From Stenotrophomonas maltophilia (GTDB lineage Bacteria > Pseudomonadota > Gammaproteobacteria > Xanthomonadales > Xanthomonadaceae), in contig NZ_NEQV01000002.1 of NCBI RefSeq assembly GCF_002799245.1, positions 744,001 to 808,000 on the forward strand: a stretch of 64,000 nucleotides of DNA, written 5' to 3'. Below are positions 18,080-27,362 of the stretch, piece by piece. The notes below the pieces were generated by a model. The model worked only from the letters and a program-made list of their open reading frames with translations. It had not been told where the DNA came from and did no database searches. The position numbers were made by a program, and so were the translations under genes. How positions within the stretch are numbered: the stretch's first letter is position 1; each line of letters opens with the position of its first letter.

Positions 18080-19888
18080 ATGTCTTCTGATTCGATGCGG
18101 AACATCCGCAACTTCTCCATCATCGCCCATGTCGACCACGGCAAGTCCACGCTGGCCGACCGCATCATCCAGCTCTGCGGTGGCCTGCAGGCCCGTGAGA
18201 TGGAAGCGCAGGTGCTCGACTCCAATCCGATCGAGCGCGAGCGTGGCATCACGATCAAGGCGCAGTCGGTGTCACTGCCGTACCTGGCCAAGGACGGGCA
18301 GACCTACCACCTGAACTTCATCGACACCCCCGGCCACGTCGACTTCTCCTATGAAGTCAGCCGCTCGCTGGCCGCCTGCGAAGGCGCGCTGCTGGTGGTC
18401 GACGCGGCCCAGGGCGTGGAAGCGCAGTCGGTGGCCAACTGTTACACCGCGGTGGAGCAGGGCCTGGAAGTGGTGCCGGTGATCAACAAGATCGACCTGC
18501 CCACCGCTGACATTGAGCGCGCCAAGGCCGAGATCGAGGCCGTGATCGGCATCGACGCCGCCGACGCCGTGCCGGTCAGTGCCAAGACCGGCCTCAACGT
18601 GCAGGACGTGCTGGAAGCGATCGTCCATCGCATCCCGCCGCCGGTGCCGCGCGACACCGACAAGCTGCAGGCGCTGATCATCGACTCCTGGTTCGACAAC
18701 TACCTGGGCGTGGTCTCGCTGGTGCGCGTGATGCAGGGCGAGATCAAGGCCGGTGACAAGCTGCAGGTGATGTCGACCGGCCGCAATCACCAGGTCGACA
18801 ACGTCGGCGTGTTCACCCCGAAGCGCAAGGTGCTGCCGGCGCTGCGTGCCGGTGAAGTGGGCTGGGTCACCGCCAGCATCAAGGACGTGCACGGTGCGCC
18901 GGTCGGCGACACCCTCACCCTGGCCGGCGATCCGGCACCGAAGCCGCTGCCGGGCTTCCAGGAAATGCAGCCGCGCGTGTTCGCCGGCCTGTTCCCGGTC
19001 GACGCCGAGGACTACCCGGACCTGCGCGAAGCGCTGGACAAGCTGCGCCTGAACGATGCCGCGCTGCGTTTCGAGCCGGAAAGCTCCGAAGCGATGGGCT
19101 TCGGCTTCCGCTGCGGCTTCCTCGGCATGCTGCACATGGAAATCGTGCAGGAGCGCCTGGAGCGCGAGTACAACCTGGACCTGATCAGCACCGCGCCGAC
19201 GGTGGTGTATGAGGTCCTGAAGACCGATGGCTCGATCATCAACATGGACAACCCGGCCAAGCTGCCGGCGGTGAACCAGGTCGAGGAGATCCGCGAGCCG
19301 ATCATCCGTGCCAACGTGCTCACCCCCGAGGAGTACATCGGCAACATCATCAAGCTGTGCGAAGAAAAGCGCGGCAGCCAGATCGGCATCAACTACCTCG
19401 GCAGCCAGGTGCAGATCAGCTACGAGCTGCCGATGGCCGAGGTGGTGCTGGACTTCTTCGACAAGCTGAAGTCGGTCAGCCGTGGCTATGCCTCGCTGGA
19501 CTACCACTTCGTGCGCTTCGACGCGGGCCCGTTCGTGCGCGTCGACGTGCTGATCAACGGTGACAAGGTCGACGCACTGTCGCTGATCGTGCACCGCAGC
19601 CATGCCGATCGTCGCGGCCGCGAGCTGTGCGAGAAGATGAAGGACCTGATCCCGCGCCAGATGTTCGACGTGGCCATCCAGGCCGCTGTCGGTTCGCAGA
19701 TCATCGCCCGTACCACGGTCAAGGCGATGCGCAAGAACGTGCTGGCCAAGTGCTATGGTGGCGACGTTTCGCGCAAGAAGAAGCTTCTGGAAAAGCAGAA
19801 GGAAGGCAAGAAGCGCATGAAGCAGGTCGGCCGCGTGGAGATTCCGCAGGAAGCGTTCCTGGCCGTTCTGCAGATGGACAACAAGTAA
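18080..19888 (+). CDS. lepA: Elongation factor 4 (LepA)
   Basis: A 602-residue translational GTPase that acts on ribosomes in the inner-membrane and cytosolic fractions; it promotes back-translocation and ribosome assembly in vitro. All GTPase motifs are visible: [12 protein letters not shown] (G1, near 18-25), RGITIKAQ (G2), DTPGHVDF (G3), NKIDLP (G4) and SAKTG (G5). The C-terminal domain ends in the LepA-specific basic region [33 protein letters not shown]. Homologues often start at MRNIRNFS, which is five codons into this frame (18095). No clear ribosome site distinguishes the two. It precedes lepB, the usual partner. A 20-bp palindrome (19895-19914) lies between them. Confidence 0.97.
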   Translation: MSSDSMRNIRNFSIIAHVDHGKSTLADRIIQLCGGLQAREMEAQVLDSNPIERERGITIKAQSVSLPYLAKDGQTYHLNFIDTPGHVDFSYEVSRSLAACEGALLVVDAAQGVEAQSVANCYTAVEQGLEVVPVINKIDLPTADIERAKAEIEAVIGIDAADAVPVSAKTGLNVQDVLEAIVHRIPPPVPRDTDKLQALIIDSWFDNYLGVVSLVRVMQGEIKAGDKLQVMSTGRNHQVDNVGVFTPKRKVLPALRAGEVGWVTASIKDVHGAPVGDTLTLAGDPAPKPLPGFQEMQPRVFAGLFPVDAEDYPDLREALDKLRLNDAALRFEPESSEAMGFGFRCGFLGMLHMEIVQERLEREYNLDLISTAPTVVYEVLKTDGSIINMDNPAKLPAVNQVEEIREPIIRANVLTPEEYIGNIIKLCEEKRGSQIGINYLGSQVQISYELPMAEVVLDFFDKLKSVSRGYASLDYHFVRFDAGPFVRVDVLINGDKVDALSLIVHRSHADRRGRELCEKMKDLIPRQMFDVAIQAAVGSQIIARTTVKAMRKNVLAKCYGGDVSRKKKLLEKQKEGKKRMKQVGRVEIPQEAFLAVLQMDNK

Positions 19889-19942
19889 GCCCGCACCGGC
19901 CCCGCGGGGCCGGTCGTCCGGTGACGTTGCAAAGGACCCTGA

Positions 19943-20737
19943 ATGAAACTGTTTGAGATCCTCCTGGTCGTGCTGACCCTGGCCTCGGGCCTGATCCTGC
20001 TCGCGGACAAGCTGTATCTCGCCAAGCGTCGCGCCCAGCGCGCGGGCCTGCTCGATTCCGAGCCGGTGCTGGTGGACTACTCGCGTGCGTTCTTCCCGGT
20101 GCTGGCAATCGTGCTGATCGTGCGCAGTTTCATCGCCGAGCCGTACAAGATCCCGTCCAGCTCGATGATGCCGAACCTGCTGATCGGCGATTTCATCCTG
20201 GTCAACAAGTTCTCCTACGGCCTGCGCCTGCCGATCAGCAACACCAAGATCGTGCCGTTCGGCGAGCCGTCGCGCGGCGACGTGGTGGTGTTCCACTTCC
20301 CCGGCCACAGCGACAACGACCCGGCCAAGGGCGAGAATTTCATCAAGCGCGTGATCGGCGTGCCGGGTGACACCGTGGTCTTCGAAGGCGACGGCGTGAT
20401 CCTCAATGGCGAACCGCTGAAGTACGACAACAAGGGCATCTACGCCGGCCACAAGGGCCAGGGCGAGGGTGCCAACCTGCTGGTCGAGCACCTGCCGGGC
20501 CGCACCCACACCGTGCTGGAGACCGACTATCCGCGTGGCCAGGGCCAGTGGACCGTGCCGGCCGGCAAGTACCTGGTGATGGGCGACAACCGTGACAACA
20601 GCGACGATGGCCGATTCTGGGGCCTGCTGCCGGAAGAAAACCTGCGCGGCAAGGCCTTCCTGATCTGGCTGAACTGCCAGGGCTGGTTCTGCAAGGATGG
20701 CTTCGAGCCGTCGCGGATCGGCTCGAGCATCAACTGA
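19943..20737 (+). CDS. lepB: Signal peptidase I (LepB)
   Basis: A 264-residue inner-membrane protease that removes signal peptides from exported proteins. Two N-terminal membrane helices are seen (about 3-22 and 50-66). The catalytic serine is S74 in SSSMMPNL and the general base is K135 in FIKRVIGVPGD. The conserved MGDNRDNSDDGRFWG box comes near residue 210. The gene follows lepA by 54 bp and precedes a DUF4845 gene and rnc, so protein export and RNA processing genes share a transcript. The length is typical of the gammaproteobacterial enzyme but shorter than E. coli LepB (324), with a smaller periplasmic insert. Confidence 0.97.
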   Translation: MKLFEILLVVLTLASGLILLADKLYLAKRRAQRAGLLDSEPVLVDYSRAFFPVLAIVLIVRSFIAEPYKIPSSSMMPNLLIGDFILVNKFSYGLRLPISNTKIVPFGEPSRGDVVVFHFPGHSDNDPAKGENFIKRVIGVPGDTVVFEGDGVILNGEPLKYDNKGIYAGHKGQGEGANLLVEHLPGRTHTVLETDYPRGQGQWTVPAGKYLVMGDNRDNSDDGRFWGLLPEENLRGKAFLIWLNCQGWFCKDGFEPSRIGSSIN

Positions 20738-20789
20738 CCGGGCATCAACTGAGTACCTTCACATCCAACGCGTATCTGGGGAGAACGCA

Positions 20790-21173
20790 ATGAAGACGAT
20801 GAACACGCAGCGTGGCATGACCCTGACCTCGTTCCTGGCGGTCCTGATCGTGGTCGGTTTCTTCCTTTACATCGGCATGAAGCTGTTCCCGATGTACCAG
20901 GAGTATTACGCGGTGCGCTCGGCGATGAAGAGCCTGGCCAAAGAGCCGGGTGTGGGCAGCATGGAGCCGGCCCGGATCCAGGATCTGTTCTTCAAGCGCC
21001 TGTACATCAACTACTCGGAAAACGTGAAGCCGGCCAACGTGAAGTTCGATCGTCGCGACAATGGCTGGACCCTCAAGGTCAACTACGAAGTGCGCCGTCC
21101 GCTGGTCGGCAACCTTGATGTGGTTGGCAAATTCGATTCATCCCAGGACCTGACCCGAAGCGGTGCCGAATAA
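20790..21173 (+). CDS. DUF4845 family membrane-anchored protein
   Basis: A 127-residue protein with a pilin-like N-terminus: a short basic/polar leader ([15 protein letters not shown]) followed by one hydrophobic segment (about 14-32). The rest is a small soluble domain likely placed in the periplasm. It matches DUF4845, a family found between lepB and rnc in many gammaproteobacteria and of unknown function. The ATG at 20790 has GGGGAG upstream. Its end overlaps the rnc start by 11 bp, so the two are coupled. The RGMTLTSF motif resembles a type IV prepilin cleavage site but lacks the usual Glu at position 5, so pilin processing is doubtful. Confidence 0.85.
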   Translation: MKTMNTQRGMTLTSFLAVLIVVGFFLYIGMKLFPMYQEYYAVRSAMKSLAKEPGVGSMEPARIQDLFFKRLYINYSENVKPANVKFDRRDNGWTLKVNYEVRRPLVGNLDVVGKFDSSQDLTRSGAE

Positions 21174-21843
21174 ACCTTTCCAACGTGGTGACCTGATCGG
21201 TCATTCCTTCCGCGACCCGGCGCTGCTCAAGCAGGCGCTGACCCATCGCAGTGCCGGCGCGCCGCACAACGAGCGCCTGGAGTTCCTGGGCGACAGCATC
21301 GTCAACATGATGGTGGCCGAGGCGCTGTACCAGCGCTGGCCCAAAACCGACGAGGGCGCGTTGACCCGTGCCCGCGCCGAGCTGGTGCGCGAAGGTGCGC
21401 TGGCCGTGATTGCGCGCACCCTGCAACTGGGGGAGCGCCTGACGCTGGGGCCAGGCGAGATGAAGTCCGGCGGCCATCGCCGGGATTCGATCCTAGCCGA
21501 CGCATTGGAAGCCGTGGTGGCCGCGATCTACCTGGATGTGGGGTTCGAGGCCTGCCGAGAGGTGGTGCTGCCCTGGTTCAGCGCCTCGATGGAAGCATTG
21601 CCGGCCACCGGACGGCCCGAGAAGGACCCCAAGACCCGCCTGCAGGAATGGCTGCAGGCCCGACAGAAGGCGTTGCCGCAGTACGAACTGGTGTCAGAAT
21701 CCGGTGACGACCACGCCAAACATTTCCGGGTACGCTGCAACGTAGCTGACCCGGCCGCCAGCACCGAGGGCGAAGGCCCTTCGCGGCGGCTTGCCGAACA
21801 ACAGGCGGCTGCGACCGTCCTAGAACAACTGGATTCCAAGTGA
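21163..21843 (+). CDS. rnc: Ribonuclease III
   Basis: A 226-residue double-strand-specific endoribonuclease that processes rRNA precursors and some mRNAs. The catalytic signature [13 protein letters not shown] (near residues 35-47) holds the metal-binding Glu and Asp, and a second acidic site is [13 protein letters not shown]. The C-terminal dsRNA-binding domain (about 150-222) contains [11 protein letters not shown] and ends in [16 protein letters not shown]. It starts with GTG inside the end of the DUF4845 gene and its stop overlaps the era start (GTGA). The rnc-era-recO order is conserved widely. Confidence 0.97.
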   Translation: MPNKPFQRGDLIGHSFRDPALLKQALTHRSAGAPHNERLEFLGDSIVNMMVAEALYQRWPKTDEGALTRARAELVREGALAVIARTLQLGERLTLGPGEMKSGGHRRDSILADALEAVVAAIYLDVGFEACREVVLPWFSASMEALPATGRPEKDPKTRLQEWLQARQKALPQYELVSESGDDHAKHFRVRCNVADPAASTEGEGPSRRLAEQQAAATVLEQLDSK

Positions 21844-22736
21844 GCGAACAAACTCCCCATCATTGCGGCAGCCTGGCCGTCATCGGCCGCCCGAACGTGG
21901 GCAAGTCGACCCTGACCAACGCCCTGGTCGGCGCCAAGGTCAGCATCGTCTCCAACCGTCCGCAGACCACGCGTCATCGCCTGCTGGGCATCGCCACCTA
22001 TCCGGAAGGCCAGCTGGTGCTGGTCGACACGCCCGGCCTGCACAAGGTGCAGAAGCGGGCGATGAACCGGGTGATGAACCGCGCCGCGCGCGGCTCGCTG
22101 GAAGGCGTCGATGCCGGCCTGCTGGTGATCGAAGCCGGCCGCTGGGATGAAGAGGACAGCCTGGCGTTCAATGTGCTGCGCGACGCCGGCATCCCGGTGG
22201 TGCTGGTGGTCAACAAGATCGATCGCCTGAAGGAAAAGGGCGCGCTGCTGCCGTTCCTGCAGCAGGTGACCGAGGGCCGCGACTTCGCCGCCGTGCATCC
22301 GATCTCCGCGCAGAAGCGCAACGGCCTGGAAGCGCTGGTGCGCGACGTGCTGAAGCTGCTGCCGGAAGCCCCGCCGATGTTCGGCGAGGACGAGATCACC
22401 GACCGCAGCCAGCGTTTCCTGGCCGGTGAACTGGTGCGCGAGCAGCTGATGCGCCAGCTCGGCGAGGAACTGCCGTATGCCACCACCGTCGAGATCGAGC
22501 GCTTCACCGAGGACGGCAACCTGCTGCGCATCGGTGCGGTGATCTGGGTCGAGCGCGAAGGCCAGAAGGCCATTGTGATCGGCAAGGGCGGCGCCCGCCT
22601 GAAGGAGATCGGTGCCAAGTCCCGCCTGCAGATGGAACGTCTGTTCGGGGCCAAGGTGTTCCTGGAGACCTGGGTGCGCGTGCGCGAAGGCTGGTCCGAC
22701 GACGAGGCCGCGCTGAAGGCCTTCGGTTACGAGTAA
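21840..22736 (+). CDS. era: GTPase Era
   Basis: A 298-residue GTPase that binds the 3' end of 16S rRNA and aids 30S assembly. The GTPase domain shows [16 protein letters not shown] (G1), the QTTRHRLLG switch (G2), VDTPGLH (G3) and VVNKIDRLK (G4). The KH domain (about 205-290) carries [31 protein letters not shown]. It starts with GTG overlapping the rnc stop, so RNase III and Era are translationally coupled. recO follows after 18 bp. Confidence 0.97.
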   Translation: MSEQTPHHCGSLAVIGRPNVGKSTLTNALVGAKVSIVSNRPQTTRHRLLGIATYPEGQLVLVDTPGLHKVQKRAMNRVMNRAARGSLEGVDAGLLVIEAGRWDEEDSLAFNVLRDAGIPVVLVVNKIDRLKEKGALLPFLQQVTEGRDFAAVHPISAQKRNGLEALVRDVLKLLPEAPPMFGEDEITDRSQRFLAGELVREQLMRQLGEELPYATTVEIERFTEDGNLLRIGAVIWVEREGQKAIVIGKGGARLKEIGAKSRLQMERLFGAKVFLETWVRVREGWSDDEAALKAFGYE

Positions 22737-22754
22737 GCAGTTGCCGTCGCTTCG

Positions 22755-23474
22755 ATGATGATCGAGGACGACACCGGCTTCGTGCTGCACGCACGGGCCT
22801 ACCGTGAGACCAGCCTGCTGGTCGAAGTGTTGAGCGCGCAGCATGGCCGTATCGGCCTGCTTGCGCGTGGCGTGTCCACCGCCAAGGGCCAGGTGCTGCG
22901 CGCCGCCCTGCAGCCGTTGCAGTGGATCCGCTTCAGCGCCCAGCAGCGGGGTGAACTGGCCCAGCTACGTGGCGCCGAGGCACTGGATGCCGCGCCACGC
23001 CTGGTCGGCCAGGCGATGCTCGCCGGCTTCTACCTGAGTGAACTGACCCTGCGCCTGGCCCCGCGCCAGGACCCGCTGCCGGAGCTGTATCTCGCCTATG
23101 GCGAGGCGCGGGCACGGCTGGCGGTGGGCGCGGGCCTGGCCTGGACCCTGCGCCGTTTCGAACGCGAACTGCTGTCCGCGCTGGGGCTGGGCTTCGAGCT
23201 GGACAGTGCCAGTGATGGCCAGCCGATCGACCCGGCGGCGCGTTACGAACTGGATCCGCAGGAGGGCGCGCAGCGCCTGCTGAGCGAGCGCGGCGGGGAA
23301 CGCCGGGCAGCGGCCACCGGATCAGCGCTGCTGGCCCTGGCCGCCGACGAAGAGCCCGGAGCGGCCGATCTGGCCAGCCTGCGCCTGCCGATGCGACGGG
23401 TGCTGGCCCATCACCTGGGGCCGCGCGGCCTGAAGTCCTGGGAAATGCTCGAGCAGCTCGCGCCCCGCAGGTAG
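22755..23474 (+). CDS. recO: DNA repair protein RecO
   Basis: A 239-residue RecFOR-pathway protein that loads RecA on SSB-coated DNA. The N-terminal OB-fold domain begins with [35 protein letters not shown], a typical RecO start. The C-terminal helical domain includes [28 protein letters not shown] and ends in KSWEMLEQL. As in many Xanthomonadaceae, pdxJ does not follow; the operon ends here with a repeat-rich region downstream. Start: tandem ATGATG at 22755. Confidence 0.95.
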   Translation: MMIEDDTGFVLHARAYRETSLLVEVLSAQHGRIGLLARGVSTAKGQVLRAALQPLQWIRFSAQQRGELAQLRGAEALDAAPRLVGQAMLAGFYLSELTLRLAPRQDPLPELYLAYGEARARLAVGAGLAWTLRRFERELLSALGLGFELDSASDGQPIDPAARYELDPQEGAQRLLSERGGERRAAATGSALLALAADEEPGAADLASLRLPMRRVLAHHLGPRGLKSWEMLEQLAPRR

Positions 23475-23622
23475 GGGTGTTCGGCAGGGCTTGCAGCCCT
23501 GCACCTGCCGAATCAACGTCAATCGCAAGAGCAACAGCAGAAGCCGGCATTCCGTGGGATGGCGGGGTGGGGCCGGTTGAGGCCCGCCTTCAACAGTTTT
23601 CCGCGAGCTGTCGGAACGGCAC

Positions 23623-23663
23623 GGGGTCAGATCCGTTTTCCGCAGGAAAACGGATCTGACCCC
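23623..23663. repeat. Palindromic repeat family B, copy 1 (41 bp)
   Basis: The arm GGGGTCAGATCCGTTTTCC and its exact complement flank a GCA loop. Identical to the copy at 45988-46028. Related copies with changed inner arms are at 43384, 59697 and 63750. Confidence 0.95.
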
Positions 23664-23745
23664 AGTTTGAATTTCTATATCTGACAGAGATTCATCCACG
23701 CATGGCGTGGATCTACCAGCCGTCACCGGTCCACCCAACAAGCAG

Positions 23746-23774
23746 AAGGCCAGAGCCGCTCTGGCTCTGGCCTT
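23746..23774. terminator. Terminator hairpin downstream of the REC-HPt gene
   Basis: AAGGCCAGAGCC / GGCTCTGGCCTT with loop GCTCT lies 60 bp beyond the stop of the minus-strand REC-HPt gene. The same hairpin and upstream flank occur at 12425-12455. Confidence 0.6.
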
Positions 23775-23833
23775 TGATGCTGCTCTGGCTTGAAGCATCT
23801 GCAGGTGCAGGGCGCAGCCCTGCCGAACAACCC

Positions 23834-24562
23834 TCAATGCAGCAGCGCAGCCACCGCGGCGCGGAACCCATCCTGGGCCTGCCCGGACTCGGGTGCATGA
23901 TGCAGCTGGCGCACCGCCCGACCCAATCGTGCGGCCCCCACGAAGCCACAGCTGGCCTGCAAGCGGTGCAGCTGGCTGCGAAGCTGGCGCTCGTCATGCT
24001 GGTCCACCGCCTGCTCGACCGCGTCGCGCACGCCCGGCAACTCGGCCAGAAACAGCTCGCGCAGGGCGATCAGGTGGTTGCGCTGGCCATTGAGCGCGGC
24101 CAGGGCTGCGGTCTCGTCCCAGTCCTGCACGGCCAGTTCGACCGCGGCCGGGGCCTGTGCCACGAAGATTCCCGCCGGGCTGTTGACCAGTGCCCGGCGC
24201 ACCGCCTTCAGCAGCTGGTCGCGGCCCAGGGGCTTGACCAGGGTGTCGCTGAAGCCGGCTTCGCGCAGGCGGGCATGGATGGAGGTATCGCCGTCGGCGG
24301 TATGTGCCAGCGCCGGCGTGTCGGGATGTGAACGGCGCAGCTCACGCAGCAGCTGCGCGCCATTGCCGTCCGGCAGGTTGACGTCGATCAGCCATAGATC
24401 ATGCGCGCCGGGTTCGGCGCTGGCCAGGGCACTGGCCAGTGAATCTGCGGTATCCACATCCGCCGGTAACGTTTCCAACGCCGCCTTGAAAAAACCGCGG
24501 CTGATGATGTCGTCCTCGACAAGCAGGAAGCGGGGCCGTGCGGCCCGCGGGGTCATCTGCAT
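23834..24562 (-). CDS. Response regulator with C-terminal HPt domain
   Basis: A 242-residue phosphorelay protein with no output domain. The N-terminal receiver domain (about 10-125) has the acidic pair LLVEDD, the phospho-acceptor Asp in LWLIDVNLPDG, and the conserved Lys in TLVKPLG. The C-terminal part (about 140-242) resembles a histidine phosphotransfer domain, with the key histidine in QLHRLQASCGFVGAARL, which matches the HPt pattern of H-x-L-x-x-x-x-G-x-x-GA. Such a protein can shuttle phosphate between a hybrid kinase and another regulator. I chose the ATG at 24562 because GGAGG lies nine bases upstream; other in-frame ATGs are at 24577 and 24595. It diverges from rlmD. No cognate kinase is nearby. 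Confidence 0.8.
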   Translation of the reverse strand: MQMTPRAARPRFLLVEDDIISRGFFKAALETLPADVDTADSLASALASAEPGAHDLWLIDVNLPDGNGAQLLRELRRSHPDTPALAHTADGDTSIHARLREAGFSDTLVKPLGRDQLLKAVRRALVNSPAGIFVAQAPAAVELAVQDWDETAALAALNGQRNHLIALRELFLAELPGVRDAVEQAVDQHDERQLRSQLHRLQASCGFVGAARLGRAVRQLHHAPESGQAQDGFRAAVAALLH

Positions 24563-24689
24563 CAGGGCTGCCTCCATGTCAGCTGCCCCAATCATCAAGC
24601 ACGGCGGCCACGGGCGCAAGCGGGTCCGGGCCCCGTCGGTCAGGATCTGCCACAATACGCCCCCATTTTTGCCCGCAGCCTGTTGCCAC

Positions 24690-26024
24690 GTGGCCCGATC
24701 CCGCTCCCGCACCGACCGTACCCCATTCCAGACCGAGATCCTCGACCTCAGCCATGATGGTCGCGGTGTCGCCCGCCGTGAAGGCGAGGGCGGCAAGGTC
24801 ACCTTCGTCAGCGGCGCCCTGCCTGGCGAGGTGGTGATGGCTGAACAGACTGCCCGCAGCCGCCATTTCGACGAGGCACGCACCTTGGAGGTGCTGCAGG
24901 CCTCGCCGCAGCGCGTGACCCCCAAGTGCCCGCATTTTGGTACCTGCGCCGGCTGCGTGCTGCAGCATCTGGACGAGGACCAGCAGATCGTCGCCAAGCA
25001 GCGCGTGCTGATGGACAACCTGGAGCGGATCGGCCATGTGAAGCCGGGTACCGTGCTGGCGCCGCTGGTCGGTGAGAGCTGGGGCTACCGCCGCAAGGGC
25101 CGCTTCTCGGTGCGCCGGGTGGAAAAGAAGGACAAGACCCTGGTCGGTTTCCGTGAACAGGATCCGCGCTTCGTCGCCGATCTGGGCCAGTGCCTGACCG
25201 TGATCCCGGAGATCGGCACCAAGGTCGAGGCACTGTCCACCTTCATCGAATCGCTCGATGGCAAGCGTGACATCCCGCAGATCGAATTCATCGCCGGTGA
25301 CCAGGCCGTGGTCCTGACCGTGCGCCACCTGCAGCCGCTCAGCGATGCCGACCGAGTGGCCTGGGCGGCCTTCGGCCAGCAGCATGGTTTCGTGATCTAC
25401 CTGCAGTCCGGCGGCGTAGACACCGTGCAGCCGCTGGACGGGCAGGGCGTGGCGCTGTCGTTCCGGCTGGCGCCGTGGGATGTCGAGCTGGCGTTCCGCC
25501 CGCTGGACTTCATCCAGGTCAACGCCAAGCTCAACGAGAAGATGATCGCTCACGCCCTGGACCTGCTGGAACCGGCTGAGGACGAGCGCGTGCTGGACCT
25601 GTTCTGTGGCCTGGGCAACTTCACCCTGCCGCTGGCCCGCCGCGTGCGTGAGGTGGTCGGTGTGGAAGGCGATGCCGGCCTGGTGGCGCGTGCGCGTGAG
25701 AACGCCGAGCGCAACGGCCTGGCCAACGCGCAGTTCTTCAGTGCCGACCTGACCCAGGACCAGCGCAGCACCCCGTGGATGCGCCAGGGCTTTGACAAGC
25801 TGCTGCTGGACCCGCCGCGCTCGGGCGCGATCGAAGTGCTGCAGCAGCTGCCGCTGAAGCAGTTCAAGCGCATTGTCTACGTCAGCTGCCACCCGGGCTC
25901 GCTGGCGCGCGATGCCGGCTACCTGGTCAACGAACAGGGCTTTACCCTGGTCAGCGCGGGTGCCATGGACATGTTCCCGCACACCGCGCATGTGGAAAGC
26001 ATCGCGGTGTTCGAGAAGCGCTGA
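24690..26024 (+). CDS. rlmD: 23S rRNA (uracil-1939-C5) methyltransferase RlmD
   Basis: A 444-residue SAM-dependent RNA methyltransferase. An N-terminal TRAM domain (RTPFQTEILDLSHDGRGVARREG..., about 10-60) is followed by the [4Fe-4S] cysteines in CPHFGTCAGC, with a fourth in QCLTVIPE. The methyltransferase fold shows VLDLFCGLGNFTLPLAR (SAM binding), LLLDPPRSGA and the nucleophile cysteine in VYVSCHPGSLARD. The GTG start at 24690, giving MARSRSRTDRTPF, was chosen because close homologues begin exactly there; there is an in-frame stretch upstream without homology. It diverges from the REC-HPt gene, and the CYTH gene follows after 34 bp. Confidence 0.95.
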   Translation: MARSRSRTDRTPFQTEILDLSHDGRGVARREGEGGKVTFVSGALPGEVVMAEQTARSRHFDEARTLEVLQASPQRVTPKCPHFGTCAGCVLQHLDEDQQIVAKQRVLMDNLERIGHVKPGTVLAPLVGESWGYRRKGRFSVRRVEKKDKTLVGFREQDPRFVADLGQCLTVIPEIGTKVEALSTFIESLDGKRDIPQIEFIAGDQAVVLTVRHLQPLSDADRVAWAAFGQQHGFVIYLQSGGVDTVQPLDGQGVALSFRLAPWDVELAFRPLDFIQVNAKLNEKMIAHALDLLEPAEDERVLDLFCGLGNFTLPLARRVREVVGVEGDAGLVARARENAERNGLANAQFFSADLTQDQRSTPWMRQGFDKLLLDPPRSGAIEVLQQLPLKQFKRIVYVSCHPGSLARDAGYLVNEQGFTLVSAGAMDMFPHTAHVESIAVFEKR

Positions 26025-26058
26025 CGGGTTGTCATCACCCATCGCGCATAATGGCGCG

Positions 26059-26544
26059 ATGGGCATTGAAATCGAACGCAAATTCCTCGTCAGCAACGAT
26101 GGCTGGCGCACCGCCGCGCACCGGGTGATCCCGATGGCGCAGGGCTACATCAACGATATGGGCGCGCTCGATCGCGGCACCCAGAACGCCTCGGTGCGCG
26201 TGCGCATCGAAGGTGACCACGCCGCGCTGAACCTGAAGTCGCGCACCATCGGCCATACCCGCCAGGAGTTCGACTACCCGATCCCGGTGGAGGACGCGCG
26301 CGCGCTGCTGGCGTTGTGCGTGGGGGGCCTGATCGACAAGCGCCGCCATCTGGTCGAGCACGCCGGCCTGACCTGGGAGGTGGACGAGTTCCTGGGCGAC
26401 AACGCCGGCCTGGTGGTGGCCGAGGTCGAGCTGGAGAGTGCCGATCAGGCGATCGACCTGCCCGACTGGGCGGGTACCGAAGTAACCGACGACGCGCGCT
26501 ACTACAACGTCGCACTGGCCAGCCACCCCTATTCACAGTGGTGA
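26059..26544 (+). CDS. CYTH domain protein (triphosphate tunnel metalloenzyme)
   Basis: A 161-residue single-domain CYTH protein. It begins MGIEIERKFLV, the ExExK motif that binds metal and phosphate inside the beta-barrel tunnel. Further conserved residues are seen in VRVRIEGDHAALNLKSR, RQEFDYPIP, DKRRHLV and VAEVELES. Small proteins of this type hydrolyse inorganic tripolyphosphate or act on nucleoside triphosphates; the class IV adenylate cyclases are related. The match is closest to the stand-alone NeuTTM-like group, for which triphosphatase activity is usual. It follows rlmD and ends 6 bp before a family A palindrome. Confidence 0.88.
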   Translation: MGIEIERKFLVSNDGWRTAAHRVIPMAQGYINDMGALDRGTQNASVRVRIEGDHAALNLKSRTIGHTRQEFDYPIPVEDARALLALCVGGLIDKRRHLVEHAGLTWEVDEFLGDNAGLVVAEVELESADQAIDLPDWAGTEVTDDARYYNVALASHPYSQW

Positions 26545-26550
26545 ACCCCC

Positions 26551-26629
26551 AAAAAGGGGACGGAGGGGATTAAGTCGTATTTGCCCCACCTGTGCGGGAA
26601 ACGACTTAATCCCATCCGTCCCCTTTTTT
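26551..26629. repeat. Palindromic repeat family A, copy 2 (79 bp, longer centre)
   Basis: Same outer arms as copy 1 (AAAAAGGGGACGGAGGGG ... CCATCCGTCCCCTTTTTT, with one mismatch) but a longer centre that contains GCCCCACCTGTGCGGG in place of the short loop. It begins 6 bp after the CYTH gene stop and separates it from the DsbA-family gene. Confidence 0.92.
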
Positions 26630-26657
26630 CGAGGGAGGTGGGCCCCATGTCGTGGGG

Positions 26658-27353
26658 ATGAGAATCGACATCTACTCCGACGTGGTCTGCCCCTGGTGCT
26701 GGATCGGCAAGCATCGCTTCCAGCAGGGTGTGCAGTTGCTGGGCGCCAATGCGCCTGAACTCGATATCCACTGGCAGCCGTTCCAGCTGGATCCGGACGC
26801 GGACGACACCCCGGTGCCGCTGCGCGAGGCGTATGTGCGGAAGTTCGGTGGCGTCGAGCGCACCGAGCAGATCCTCGGCCAGACCCAGACCACGGCGCGG
26901 GCCGAGGGCCTGCCGATGGATTTCAGTCAGGGCCAGGTGCGGGTGACCACGCTGCCGGCCCATCGGGTGCTGTGGCTGGCCGGTGAGCACGGTGTGCAGG
27001 AGGCGGTGGGTGAAGCACTGTTCCGCGCCCACTTCGAGCTTGGCCAGAACCTGGCCGACACCGCCGTGCTGGTGAAGGCTGGCGTGGCTGGCGGCCTGGA
27101 CGGTGGCGAAATCGCGCAGATGCTGGCCTCCGACCGCGGTCTGGCCGAGGTCGAAGCCAAGCTGGCGCAGGCCCATGCGCTGGGCATTTCCTCGGTACCG
27201 ACCTTCGTCATCGACGGCCGCTGGGCCATTTCCGGGGCGCAGCCGCCCGAGGCATTCGCCAACGCCCTGCGCCAGATCGCCGCCGAACAGGGCGCGCCCT
27301 CGGCCTCGTCGGCCGGTGACGAGGCCTGCGGCGCGGACGGCTGCAAGGTCTGA
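26658..27353 (+). CDS. DsbA-family oxidoreductase, FrnE-like
   Basis: A 231-residue thioredoxin-fold protein without a signal peptide, so cytoplasmic. The active site is CPWC near residue 12 (SDVVCPWCWIGKHRF), typical of the FrnE/polyketide-type DsbA subgroup. The helical insert and the cis-Pro loop SSVPTFVIDGRWAISGAQPPEAF follow. The tail ends in a second Cys pair, EACGADGCKV, as in D. radiodurans FrnE, where an extra motif helps disulfide chemistry. The start is uncertain: ATG at 26658 gives MRIDIYSDVV, while a GTG at 26652 would be better spaced from GGGAGG. It lies between two family A palindromes, so it is an isolated unit. Confidence 0.85.
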   Translation: MRIDIYSDVVCPWCWIGKHRFQQGVQLLGANAPELDIHWQPFQLDPDADDTPVPLREAYVRKFGGVERTEQILGQTQTTARAEGLPMDFSQGQVRVTTLPAHRVLWLAGEHGVQEAVGEALFRAHFELGQNLADTAVLVKAGVAGGLDGGEIAQMLASDRGLAEVEAKLAQAHALGISSVPTFVIDGRWAISGAQPPEAFANALRQIAAEQGAPSASSAGDEACGADGCKV

Positions 27354-27362
27354 GCCCCCTCG

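Larger units (their letters stand above)
23475..23833. other. Gene-free repeat mosaic bounded by inverted copies of one element
   Basis: No gene is supported in these 359 bp, which lie in the convergent gap between recO and the REC-HPt gene. A hairpin TTCGGCAGGGCTTGCAGCC... at 23480-23512 is repeated in inverted orientation at 23801-23827. Between them are a module shared with 46030-46080 but inverted, a family B palindrome (23623-23663), an ATCCACGC-type palindrome (about 23693-23713) and a terminator hairpin (23746-23774). Confidence 0.75.

Noticed and set aside
18272..20509. Long open frame opposite lepA and lepB
   Set aside because: Antisense to two certain genes, no recognisable domain, and typical shadow composition.
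20790..21173. Type IV pilin-like protein between lepB and rnc
   Set aside because: The N-terminus looks prepilin-like, but the Glu at position 5 after the cleavage site is missing and the family (DUF4845) is not a pilin family.
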